Source: Capitella teleta
Lineage: Eukaryota > Annelida > Polychaeta > Capitellidae
DNA length: 64,000 bases
Reading direction: 5' to 3'
Assembly: GCA_000328365.1 (NCBI GenBank)
Contig: KB297695.1
Coordinates: 1-64,000, forward strand
A program made the position numbers and the translations under genes. The notes below the pieces were generated by a model. It worked only from the letters and a program-made list of their open reading frames with translations, made no database searches and had not been told where the DNA came from. Of this stretch, positions 34,101 to 44,700 are shown piece after piece; within the stretch, counting starts at the first letter, position 1; every line of letters begins with the position of its first letter.

Positions 34101-35436
34101 AAGTAGCGGGCCTAAGCATATGTACTAGTCTGTATTAACTGTTCAATTTCAAACATGGTTCAAGGTCAAGAAAGTGATGAAATTCAGTGCTGTTTGTGGT
34201 TCACACGAAAACTGTAATTGACAAAGCTGTCACATGTAACAGTGTTGAAAAATAGGCACTAAAGGAGATAGTCAACAACGCTTGGTTACGTCACTTTTGC
34301 TTAATGACTGAAGAGATTCAAGGGCATAGAATTGTGTTTATTTAAAACAAATCAGAATTAGCGCATTGTTGACATCGTGTAATCTTGTAATTGACATCGC
34401 TCAGCTTCAGTGAGCAGCGTTTGTGTGCGGAATGGCTGTGCGCTACGCTCACTGTGCGCTCAAAACAAACACTTAGAATTTACACTATCCGTGTTTAACT
34501 ATCCGTGTTGAAACACGGATCACGGATAGTACTGAAAACCCTCAATATCCGTGCTGTCACGGATATCGAACACGGATATCCGCCCAGCCCTAGTTAAGAT
34601 AGACTGACCATCTACTAATTATTTTATTCTTGTGAAATGAGGGCTTGGCAGTGCTATGTGTAGAAACGCATTCAGTCAGAAAGTGCTTATTCCAGGGAAA
34701 TAGTATAATGAGTTCACGGCCAGTGATTCCACCTTGTATCATATTACATGGCTCTAGTACTGGTCTCCCTTTATTAGGCCAGGAACTTCTGAAACAACCC
34801 TAGTATATCCTTATATGTGTGGGTATGCGTGTAAGATATAGTCTCATTTATACGCGTATTGGATCACATGATGATCCCATCATTTAATCTTTACAATTAC
34901 TTAACGTCTTATGCAATGCCCCACGCTTGCAATTAATAGTTAACTGTTAAGTAGACCTTGCCCGATTTATCTCAATATCTGTGCTATTTAGTATCTTTTG
35001 ACTAATTTTAGTGCGGTCAAACTCTGGAATTACTCATTTAATGATTTATTGATCACAGACTCTGAGACTGACAGTCACAGAGTGAGAGTCAGATCATCGA
35101 TCTGAATTTTAGGATTGATGAAATCTTGAGGATCATGATGATGATCATCATGATGATCATTCTATTCATGATGATTTCATTTGATCTGATGGCGAATAAT
35201 CACTAGTAATATATAAGTACTACTAAAGAACTACCAGTTACAGTAACTAAGTACTAACTACTAATACTATAATACTATTAGTACTAACACTAAGTTAGTA
35301 AGTTACTAAGTAGTAAGTATGATACGGTCACGGTGTGTACTACGTGGAACATACCGAAGAAGTTTTTGATTTCGTTCTCCTTGACTGCAGACGGCGCATA
35401 ATCACCAATCACTTTAGAAAGACCTTGAATACCCAT
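22188..35436 (-). CDS. FEN1: flap endonuclease 1
   Basis: Structure-specific 5-prime nuclease that removes Okazaki-fragment flaps and acts in long-patch base excision repair in the nucleus. Twelve coding exons in transcription order: 35436-35355, 33095-32993, 32932-32830, 32771-32708, 32595-32486, 29962-29826, 23253-23187, 23135-23004, 22941-22855, 22596-22532, 22440-22326, 22256-22188. All join in phase with GT-AG sites to give 377 residues (human 380). The start [10 protein letters not shown] matches the family, whose Gly2 must follow the initiator. All seven metal-binding carboxylates fall at human positions: D34, D86, E158, E160, D179, D181, D233. The PCNA-binding box QGRLDSFF is at 337-344, followed by a Lys-rich tail ending KRGR. 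Intron 6 (6.6 kb) contains a whole GPCR gene on the other strand. Introns 1 and 7 hold DNA transposons (hAT and pogo-like). Confidence 0.97.
23851..23857 (+). promoter_or_regulatory. TATA box of the nested GPCR gene
   Basis: TATAAAA in a GC-rich context, 43 bases before the ATG at 23894. With a normal spacing of about 30 bases, transcription would start near 23880 and leave a leader of only about 15 bases. Confidence 0.65.
23894..25099 (+). CDS. rhodopsin-class GPCR, Tre1/moody/GPR84-like, single exon
   Basis: The 401-residue seven-transmembrane receptor lies in one exon. The first true ATG is at 23894; an upstream TTG in frame is not a likely start. Visible class A landmarks are an N-glycosylation site at N4, N36 in TM1, D64 in TM2 (LAANDLL), C91 and C170 for the TM3-ECL2 disulfide, NRY at 115-117 in place of DRY, a proline motif SYLP in TM6, and NPWIY at 374-378 in TM7. 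Loop 3 is long (about 120 residues), basic and Ser/Thr-rich. The tail has Cys residues suited to palmitoylation. NRY with the following [15 protein letters not shown] resembles the Tre1, moody and GPR84 group, and melatonin receptors also have NRY. The ligand is unknown. The gene lies antisense in FEN1 intron 6 with its own TATA and an ATTAAA signal at 25171. Confidence 0.92.
   Translation: MRCNYSMKWDGDPENKVGRYGAAAIVFIICAGVLGNILVIVTVATVAKLRRSYNVFIASLAANDLLFNVAIMPFYVDTYVYRRWRFTTALCRFETFAGTVLVISSSFHIAAIAMNRYVLIAHKDKYSKYYNRFAISFQIAAIWLTSFLIVLPGIIGWEALVEYSDQTGRCSYVRSASKGSLGLVFGLGFIVPCAAIIVCYISISIVVWRSKQKLAKYKDVEMEAGRPRCNTMPEMENLKKDIHENNGRLVTPPSIGSSTELSDQLGLLKDRHQSLDTTRPLSRRPQRHTIPSPNRLAAPKHGSHCKASLMRRLHRRRNDKRHFKSFKMILAVFLGFSLSYLPFTMLNFADGSSCLDRVWYMTTSLLFWAGSCINPWIYGAMNTQFREAYHKIICACVHKGL
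25171..25176 (+). promoter_or_regulatory. probable polyadenylation signal of the nested GPCR
   Basis: ATTAAA, the commonest variant signal, 72 bases after the stop codon. Confidence 0.45.
25177..28317. other. rest of FEN1 intron 6, first part: no gene seen
   Basis: Intronic with respect to FEN1. An RFX X-box-like GTAGTCATGGCAAC lies at 25366-25379, about 270 bases past the GPCR stop. Open frames here have no recognisable protein content. Confidence 0.4.
28318..28360. repeat. perfect 21-bp inverted repeat with one-base centre
   Basis: Two 21-base arms, 28318-28338 and 28340-28360, are exact reverse complements around a single C at 28339 (arm core GCATTAGCATCAGCACCAG). It lies in FEN1 intron 6. 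No transposon flank is recognised. The near-absence of a loop makes it a cruciform-forming palindrome rather than an RNA hairpin. Confidence 0.85.
28885..28981. repeat. cluster of overlapping perfect hairpins
   Basis: Hairpin one: 13-bp arms at 28885-28897 and 28902-28914 around CCGA. Hairpin two: 17-bp perfect arms at 28930-28946 (GTGGAGCCTCACATATT) and 28965-28981 around an 18-base loop. A third, mutually exclusive hairpin uses CCGAATATGTG (about 28922-28932) with CACATATTCGG (about 28939-28949). Intronic to FEN1, function unknown. Confidence 0.8.
28982..29825. other. end of FEN1 intron 6, no feature seen
   Basis: AT-rich intron sequence leading to FEN1 exon 6. Confidence 0.5.
30109..31916. 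mobile_element. pogo/Tigger-like DNA transposon remnant
   Basis: Left end CAGTCAGACCTCATTTATCC after a TA; right end, read inward on the minus strand, CAGTCGGCCCTCATTAATC. These resemble the CAGTC...CTC...ATCCG ends of pogo-type elements, and another such element lies at 45431. No transposase frame survives. Pairing of these two ends is plausible but not certain, because they are diverged and 1.8 kb apart. Located in FEN1 intron 7 (counting 29826-29962 as exon 6, this is the intron upstream of it in transcription). Confidence 0.4.
30244..30425. mobile_element. short MITE with TACTGTAGAAC ends
   Basis: About 182 bases with imperfect terminal inverted repeats: TACTGTAGAACAGGACATTT on the left and TACTGTAGAACGGGAAATCT on the right read inward. 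It is TA-flanked, as in Tc1/mariner-type miniature elements. Nested inside the pogo-like remnant, hence younger than it if that element is correctly paired. Confidence 0.65.
33547..34592 (+). mobile_element. non-autonomous hAT transposon, copy 1 (FEN1 intron 1)
   Basis: 1046 bases with terminal inverted repeats TAGGGCTGGGCGGATAT and a perfect 8-bp target duplication GTTAAGAT at 33539-33546 and 34593-34600, the hallmark of the hAT superfamily. Both subterminal regions are packed with short repeats built on ACGGATA and CGGATATCCG, as expected of transposase-binding sites. No transposase frame is present, so it depended on a partner. The short open frames inside are by-products of the repeats. 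A second copy, inverted, is at 40671. Confidence 0.93.
35095..35330. repeat. low-complexity palindromic tract in FEN1 intron 1
   Basis: A GATCATGATGATGATCATCA-type run (about 35130-35172) is self-complementary over much of its length. It is followed by a TAGTACTAA-rich tract. Simple sequence, next to FEN1 exon 1. Confidence 0.6.
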
Positions 35437-35924
35437 GACAACACCGTCAGCTTTACGAAAATAACACCAAGAAAAGGATAAATTTTAAAAGGCTATTTTG
35501 GAAATTCAGCGGGAAATAACATGGGATGTTGACAACATTATAAATTTGTCGCAGTCGCAAAATTCAGAGGAATGTAAAGTTCCTTAGTGATGGCATTACA
35601 TCGGTTGATTCGTGAACCTGTTAAAGGGACACTCTATACGTGTGAGGCGTAATCTAGCACAAAAAGACTGACTGAAGCCGAAATTTGAATGACTGCAACG
35701 TCAAACTGACTACTGCAAGTAAATAATTATGTCTGCCTGTTGCTGTCAATATTATATGACTGACTCTTGACAAAATTCGACTGACGGTACTTGATTCATC
35801 TCTTAAGTGTTGCAGTAACAATAAATCACTTTGTTGATCACCATTCCAAGTATTTATACCTTTTTTCGTGTTTTGATATATCATCCCTTGGGGTTGATCC
35901 TTAGTTAGTATTTTCTAGGAAGAG

Positions 35925-36415
35925 GACCTTGGGGTCATAGAAGATCTAGCCACCTGACATGTGCAGTGCATACTGAGACTCGAGGGGTAAAAAAGCCAGG
36001 AGCATTGTGGGTGTTATCTTTAGGGAGATTCAAGCACCTGAACACGGAAACTTTTGTTCTACTCAACAAAAGCTTGGTTAGACTTCATTTAGAACATGCA
36101 AACACAGCCTGGGCTCCGACTACCAAACACATCGAGTTGGTACAGCGAACTACAAAGAGGCTATCCGGTACGAGACATATTACCTACCCTGAATGTATCA
36201 GACATCTTGGGCTGCCGACCCTGCTCTACAGACATGAACGTCAAAACATGATACAAGTCTACAAGATACTAAGAGGATTAGAGAACCTTCGTCTAGATTG
36301 ATCGATATAAAAAACCCAAGTAGGGGTCACAAGGTGCATGAAACAAGGGGACACCTATTGAAGCTCGCTAAAGAGAGGACAAGAACCGTCAGAGCCAGAG
36401 AAATATTTACAAGCA
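35925..36415 (+). mobile_element. CR1/L2-type LINE fragment, C-terminal part of RT ORF
   Basis: Translates to the region after the RT fingers/palm: LGRFKHLNTETFVLLNKSLV then RLHLEHANTAWAPTTK, HITYPECIRHLGLPTLLYRH, RQNMIQVYKILRGL, and after a frame change ETRGHLLKLAKERTRTVRAR. This is the usual ending of CR1-like ORF2 proteins. Fragment only; it lies between the FEN1 and DDX27 start sites. Confidence 0.85.
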
Positions 36416-36439
36416 TGCAAAAGGGATCCATGATGCATG

Positions 36440-37115
36440 TGCAGTCTAACACATCTCACTCTAGAACACTTCGAAAATCCCCAAAAAAACGTGTCTATCC
36501 TGTATGTTGACTTCAGCTCAGCATTTAACACCATGCGACCAAGTACGCTTGTCAGCAAACTGGATGGAATGGACGTCAGCACACCTTTTTGCCGGTGGAC
36601 AAGCTCTCTGATGCCATCACCACCAAAATCAGTGCCCTTTAAAGGTGTGTGCAGTCTTCGGTTTTGTTCACAATCTACTCGGACAGTGACAGGACAACAA
36701 ACCGAACCACAAGGATTATAAAGTATGCAGATGACACTGCCATACTCGGTCTGATGAAAGGGGGCCATAACAAAGGGAGCTACTGTGAGATGATCCAGCA
36801 GTTCACAGAAGACTGTGAACGAGATGGGCTGCAACTGAAAGTGAAGAAAACAAAAGAGATGGTTATAGACTTTTCAAACTGCAGTCGTTAAAGATCAAAA
36901 ATAAAGAAATTCGAAACAACGTCGTACAAGTACCTTGACAAGACCATCACACAGGGCCTAACGTGAAATGAAAATGTTAACAACGTCTGTTCAAGGGCAT
37001 GAAAGATGATCTTTTACGTGTGAATGCTGAGACAATTTAACATCAACGATAGAATAACATTGACATTCTACCGAAGTATTATTGAAAGTACTGTAATAAC
37101 GTTATGCTTGAAGAT
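36440..37115 (+). mobile_element. second LINE fragment, RT core
   Basis: Shows motif A (SILYVDFSSAFNTMRPS), then after frame changes LFTIYSDS, motif C IIKYADDTAILGL, and KVKKTKEMVIDFSN, followed by a KYLDKTI-like segment and a stretch matching RLRQFNINDR and TLFYRSIIES. The fragment precedes, in protein order, the piece at 35925 yet lies downstream of it, so they are two separate insertions or a rearranged one. Confidence 0.85.
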
Positions 37116-38711
37116 CCAGTAAATAGCAATCATAATGACTATTTTCTTTAGATACTTATTATATTTTTTATTAATGCTGTTATTGATATTATATATTTAT
37201 TATTGTAGTCATCGACACTGATTTTATTTAAACCCAAGTTAAACAGCGAATTCGATTTCCTGAATCAAGTTAAGTGGGAGGATGTCAATCTACTTTTCTG
37301 AAATCAAAAAAAAAAAAAATCTACATTATTCTATAAAAATATGCAATAACAGTAGAAATATGGCTAAAACATGTCATCGAATTTTCTAATGTTCATAATC
37401 ACAATTATTTGTACCATTTGCACATTTGATGCAACATAGATTGATGGCAGTCAGATGAGTTTAGAGAGGTTCAATCAAAGCAAATGTGGTGGTTTGAGGC
37501 TGGGGCAGATACTGAACGACCCACAGACATAGTAGTACAATTCTTTGAATGGAACTTGAGCTTCGATCCATGTTTCGAACCATTGGCTCAGAGCTGCTAG
37601 GTCATCTTGTAGATTGTGCTGGTTTCAAGGGCCAGATACATCGCTAGATGCTATCCCTGCATTGCAGTCGCTACCATTTTAAAACAGATCGGGAATAGAT
37701 AGATTCCCTTGTCTTTGTTTTGGATTTCACGAAACTTCAAAAACTGCTAGGCCCAGATTTAGCCTTCTTTATTCTTGGCGATATCTTTTTCCTTATTATT
37801 TTTTTTTCAGCATTTATTGTGATGGATGTTTCTTTGTTTCCTAGCTTGGTGGAAGCTTGGGGGTCAAAATGAGACATTTTGTCTCAAAACTTCACGGATT
37901 TATTTTTTTCTGTATCCCCCCTTTTGTGTGTGTTATGTGTGTCAAGCCCAAAGTTGTTTGACTTTTTTTCTAGGTATTTCCCCTGGTATTTAGGTATTTC
38001 GTATGCGGTGATCATACGAGCTGCCTCTTATTCAGTTAAAGACAGCCAATTTATGTAAGTCTCTGATATCCAATATGTTGTCATCAATTTTTCATTATTT
38101 CTTTGTATTTTTCTCAGCTTCATCGTTCAATCAAGCACGTTGTAACACTCTCGTACTGTCACCCATTCATGAAATATAATTCTATGGAGCGTAGTAGAAA
38201 TTTGGTGATAAAGAGAATGCCTACTTTTTCACGGCTTTGAGCTGCTCTGCGCTGATAGATGACTGTGATAATTGTGAGGTGACCTCATTAATGCGGTATT
38301 TCTGGATATATTGCCATAAAATGACCCAGTAAAAGGAATGAACTACATGATATGAAGCTATTACAAATCTATACGGAACATATTTTGGATTTAGCCCGCA
38401 CTTTCACCGAAAAGCCCTGTTTGTAATTAAACTTTAGCTCTTTCATGCATTCTCTCTTCTAATGCCCAACAGATCGTACCACTAGTGACGTCCTCGTTAA
38501 ATGTCAACTCCTCCGCGATAATGTTTGGAGTGAATTTTACACAATTTTCACCAAACAAGCTTTATTAACATGGAATATTTATTTGTATTGTCATGTAGAT
38601 CCCCATTATGCTTATCATGTATCATGGTAGCGCCAACACTTTAAAAATGTTCCTGTAGTCTTTGTTGTCCTGTGCAGCTGTACAAATTTACCATTATGAT
38701 ATCTCTGCGTT
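37116..38711. other. intergenic, upstream of DDX27, no feature seen
   Basis: AT-rich with a poly-A run near 37306 and T-rich tracts. The DDX27 promoter should lie at its right end, but no TATA or clear initiator was identified. Confidence 0.4.
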
Positions 38712-41700
38712 ATGATTCCAATCGAAAACATGGAGAATGGGTCTAAATTTCCTGAATTTATTGGAACGATCGGCGATGATGATGACGTTGCAATTCTCGA
38801 TGAGAGTTCTGACAGTGACGAAGATGTAAGATACACTACAGGATTTGTATACAAATGTCAAGATGGCTGGATATCATTTTGAATGCTGTTTCCTTCCCCA
38901 CGTGTTCATCGTACTTCACTATATTATCGCCCACCTACCTACCCTGCACTTAGCACAGATTCTCGGGCGAGGTCTGTATACCTCGCCCGATGGTAAACCG
39001 CTTCTTTTTGCGTATACTGGCAGCGAGGCTCCACACTCAGCCGATTGCATGATAAATATAGGCATATTATCCGACAAATCCTTCTTTTTAAGCCCTCCAG
39101 ACGTTAGGTGGTATATTTATGCTACAAGAAAAAATAATATGAGCCAGTACCATCATCATCATGTCGAACTTACATTAATTAAAACCCGTATCAAAATATC
39201 ACTTCATGAAGAAGTAAACAAACGCCATTTTGCGAGTGACGTCACTCAGCGCATGCGCACTGCATTGTAAACAAGCGCACATGCTTCACTTTCCCGCTCA
39301 AACTTCTCTCACGACTTTCGAATGAAAATGAATAAAACTGTTCATATACTGATTGGTGATGCACAAAATATTGCGTTTTAATAATTAATACGTATTCCTT
39401 TGTGAAGACTCGGTATAAATTACGTGCGCAACTGCAAGGGAATATAGGCCGCATGTTGAACTGCTTAGCGCGGGAAAATTGTATGCACATGCGTGTATGT
39501 TTACTTCGCACTACGCAGGCGCAGTGCTCTGGTTTATTTATAACATGTGGAGAGCAGGTCATGTGACACAACAATCGGAAAGCGGAGAGAAACCTGTAAT
39601 GTCACGTTTTTCGTTGCGGATCCAGTTTAAGTTTATGGTACTGGTTTCGAACAAAATTTAGTACCAGCGTCTACCTGGTATGACTCTGCAGACCCTGGTG
39701 CCTTCATAAATATAATTACAAGCGTGGAATTCTAGAAATCGTGGTTCGCGAACTGGAGTTTAATGCGTTTACAGTACAGCGAGACCCATTGGGCTCGCTA
39801 TAGTATGTCAGCTACCCTGCACTCAATTAAATTAAATGCACTGTTTAGGCATCAAGTTTAATCATTTATTTATATAATGGGAATACATTAGCCATTTGAT
39901 GTATAATTATGTAGATTAATCTACTTTTATAAGGGAGTCTTTACTGAATTACTCTATTATAATTTATAATTAATAATATACAGGCATGAGATTCTTCCGT
40001 ATTTTGACGGATTTCCGTACTTTTTGAAAAAGTCTGAAAGAAAAATCGTTTTGGTCGTAAATATGCTTTCAATCTAACGCAAGCTATCCTGGTCGTTTCT
40101 TGCATTGTAGTCGAATCTAACGCGACCTTTTCTGTCGCACGCTCTGATTGGTGGTTCTCGACCAATGGTAAGCTACGATACATTTACTACTACTTTTGGA
40201 AGAGGCATTCTCAATCAATTCTAGTCGAACGAGAAGTTTCAAGTTCACTATAGCAATATGCGCTGTTTGCCTTTGAACGCCGTTGTCACCTGTGACGACC
40301 CAGACGTTGCGCGCAGCCGCTGGTCCTGGAGTTGGCTAGAAAAGAAGATTCCTTGACCATGGACAGGACAATATGCAACAGATGCTCTAACTGTAAATTT
40401 GTGTTGTAAATTTGTGTCAATAAAGAATACTTCCTTTTGTAGCCTCCTGATTGAGGAACAATTCAACTATTGATCTGTTAGGCCTATTGATTTGTAAATT
40501 TTTAAACTATCTTCATTGATAGAGCTCTCTATGAAATTACTTGAAGACCATTGAATTTCTTGCAACTTAATGCTTAAAAATCTAAAAATTTCTCCCCCCT
40601 GCTAGACTTTCAGTACTTTTTGTCAAACCTCTGTCTCATGCCTGAATATAAATATTATTATAATTATTATTAGGGCTGGGCGGATATCCGTGTCCGATAT
40701 CCGTGACAGCACGGATATTGGGGGTTTTCAGTACTATCCGTGATCCGTGTTTCAACACGGATAGTTAAACACGGATAGTGTAAATTTTAAGTGTTTGTTT
40801 CGAGCGCACAGTGAGCGTAGCGCACAGCCATTCCGCACAAAAAGCGCTGCTCACTGAAGCTGAGCGATGACAAGATAACACGACGTCAACAATGCGCTAA
40901 TTCTGATTTGTTTTAAATAAACACAATTCTATGCCCTTGAATCTCTTCAGTCATCACGCAAAAGTGACGTAATCACGCGTTGTTGACTCATTCTCCTTTT
41001 GTGCTTATTTTTCAACATGTGACAGTTTTCGTGTGAACCACAAACAGCACTGAATTTCATCACTTTCTCGACCTTGAACCATGTTTGAAATTGAACAGTT
41101 AATACAGACTAGTACATATGCCTAGGCCCGCTACTTGGCGATCTTGCGACTTGAATTATTTCAAACTTTCTATAGAACAATAATTGCCATGAAGTTATGA
41201 ACTGACTTGCGCCTCATGAAGTTACTAAGTTTGTACATTTCCAAATCATGTTTGTTGAAAGTGTACACTGTAGCACAAAGTGCACGTTACTGTCGTTCCG
41301 TCTTGGGCTTATAATCTGCGACTCGTGAAGTTGGGGAAAAATACTTAAAATAGCCTGCGCTGATAAGGAATCCGCCTCTGAAATCGACAGGCAAGCGAGC
41401 TGTCTGCATGTGCGATGCCTCTTGAAACTTATTCTGAACGTTTTGATAAAAGAAATGCACAAGAAGCAAGCAGTAGGTCAAGGTCGCTTGTCTTTAACTG
41501 CTGCAGGCAGAGCGTGGCTTTTGCGCCCACAGCGTGTGCCAGGCGCTGGGGCATTACGCTGCAGGTGCATGCTCCCGTGTTGGGCATACATATCCGTGTC
41601 CGTATCCGTCGGATATTAGTAACACGGATATCCGTTATCCGTGTATCCGTGTTGAAGCAATATCCGCCCAGCTCTAATTATTATAGACTAATATCGAATA

Positions 41701-44700
41701 AAGTTTCAATTGAGTGTAGAGTTTATTATCCATGATTCCATGATGTCATTGGTATGATGATAATCATGATCATTTTTGAAATACCTGGTTATGCTGGTAA
41801 ATTCAGTTGCGGCAGACTCACCTTGTGACCTTCGTTCAATCATTGTGCTTCAAGGGGTAGGAGCAGATGTTCCATCTTTTCCTTCTCTCTCTCAAACATC
41901 ATCATGGAACATGAATCCTGATTTCTGTTCTTGGTGCTCATTTTTGATGTCTATTTCAGGCCGTCACAGTGAAGAAGAAGGTGAAAACAGAAGTCGTTCC
42001 GAATAAGAAGAAGCGCACAAGAGATGAAGCATTTGACCCGACCTTCCAGTTTGAGGATGAGGTTAGTACAATTCTTTGTGCACCTGCCCTGACATCTAAC
42101 TCACATCTCTTCTTTTCGTAGGCTGAGCAAGCATTTTCCTGGGAGGATGCAGCAATTAAACAAGCCAGGCGGAAGGTAGAAAGCAGCTCCCTCGATGAGA
42201 AAATTGCGAAAGCCCGTATGCAGAGGAAGAAAAGCAAAGGGGAAGAGGAGGAGGAGGAGGGAGAAGGTGAAGAGGTGGAGGCAGAATCATCGGATGAGGA
42301 TGAAACTAAAATTGGTTGGTGGTGTTATCAATTTAAATGAACAAAGTTTTTATTTCTCATGAATAATCATAGATACGGTGAAGTTAAAAGGTAAAAAGAA
42401 GAAGAAAAAGAAAAGTGCGGACGTTGAGGAAGAGGCAAGTTGTACATCTTCAATTTTTCTGTTCTCTCATCAACTTCTTTCCTTTCTCTTTCAACAGGGG
42501 GCCAAAATATCGTATTCAGAGGAAGTGACGAGTTATGATGACTCTGTGGCCTTTCCTGATATGAATCTATCTCGACCCCTCCTCAAGGTACAAACACTTT
42601 CTCGCTTTCTTTGCTCAATCCCAAAATCTGAACTCTCATTTTCACAGGCCATCGCTAATATGGGATTCACGCAACCCACTCCGATCCAAGGAGCCACCAT
42701 TCCCGTCGCGTTGTTAGGGAAAGATATATGCGCCTGCGCTGCCACTGGAACAGGTAAATAAATCGAGTTTCCTACGATGATTACTTAATAAGATTCATTC
42801 ACAGGGAAAACCGCGGCCTTCCTTTTGCCTGTCCTAGAGCGCCTTCTGTACCGTCCACGTCAAGCGCCCGTCACTCGTGTTCTAGTTTTGACCCCCACGA
42901 GAGAGCTGGCTGTTCAGATCCACACGGTTGCCAGGCAACTCACACAGTTCACCAACATTGAGACGTCACTCTCAGCCGGTGAGATTTGACCTCTGACCTC
43001 TCAGTGGATGATGGTTTGACCTTTGACTTTCAGGTGGTATGGATGTTAAAGCACAAGAAGCAGCCTTACGTCTCGGACCGGACATTGTGATAGCCACCCC
43101 TGGACGGCTCATTGACCATTTGCACAACGCGCCTAACTTCAACCTGAACAGCGTTGAAGTCCTCATCTTGGACGAGGCTGATCGGTCAGTGGTGCTTGTA
43201 AGAGAGGTCGCAAGGGTTCAATGCTGATGATTGCAGAATGTTGGATGAGTATTTTGCTGAGCAGATGAAAGAGGTTATCAGTTTATGTGCGACTGTGCGG
43301 CAAACCATGCTGTTCTCCGCTACCATGACGGAAGAGGTGAGTCAACTGGCAACGTTGCTTATAGCTGTATCGTTGTTTTTTTTTGCCAATTTCTCTCGCC
43401 AGGTGAAAGATCTCGCTGCCGTGTCTCTTAACAGTCCTGTGAAAATCTTTGTGAATGAAAACACACAAGTTGCTCTGAACCTACGACAGGAGTTCATTCG
43501 TATTCGACCGAATCGAGAGGGTGACAGGGAAGCTGTAGTCGGAGGTGCGTGCAGCCCCCTCAGTGCTGCCACCATGCTGACAGATTTCTTTTCACAGCTT
43601 TGTTGAAGCGAACATTCCACGACCAGGTCATGGTGTTTGTGCAGACAAAGAAACAAGCGCACAGACTGCATATCATCCTCGGTTTACTTGGAATCCGTGT
43701 TGGAGAGTTGCACGGTAATCTCTCTCAGCAACAGGTAAGGTTTCTTTCCAAGAATCGCATTGCATAAACCAGCATTGAGGGCTCGTGCCCTGCAATGCCT
43801 GCAGTCTTTAGGGAAATTAAACCCTCTCTGTCTCTCACCGCATGATTTTCCCGTAGATAGGCAATGACAAAAAAGCAACACATCTAAATCTGGGATGCTT
43901 GATATTATATATTTTTTCTTGGATTTTTAAAGATGTTATTGAATTGAATTGCTTGAGAATGATGTGTTTGATCATCCGTGTTTCATCTGATCTTAAGGAT
44001 GTTAATTGATCCTGACTTAAGCAATCAAACCTAAAATTCCTTGTTCTTTGAAATGAAATTTTTTTTTTTGATCTGATCATGCTTTTACTGTTGCCAGCGT
44101 CTTGAGTCGCTGAAGCGCTTCAAGGATGGAGACGTGGATGTTCTGCTCGCGACTGATTTGGCGGCCAGAGGACTGGACATTGATGGCGTTCGAACGGTCA
44201 TCAACTTCACGATGCCCTCCACCTGCGCCCACTATATTCATCGTGTCGGTCGCACAGCTCGCGCTGGGAAAAGTGGCAGAGCGATCACGTTAGCTGGCGA
44301 ACAGGAAAGGAAGGTGCTGAAGGAGGTGGTCAAGAAAGCCACTCTGCCGGTCAAAAGCAGGGTCGTCCCACAAGGTACGGTCACTCCTGATGCTGAATCA
44401 CGCTCCATTGAAATCTCACACAGATGTGGTTACCAGATTCCGAGAAAAGATTGATTCGTTAGAGAGTGAGATTACCGCGATTGAACGGCAGGAAGTTGAG
44501 GAGAAAGAAATGAGAATCACTGAACTGAAAGTGAATAAAGCTCAAAAGATGATCGAACATCAGGAGGAGATAATGAGTCGACCAAAGAGAGGCTGGTTTC
44601 AAACCCACAATGAACGCATGCGTGAAAAAGGTGAGTGTTTGAAATTCTGCCTTTTGAGAGCTTTTTTTATTTCTTCTTTCCTTTCTAGAGACACTTCGGT

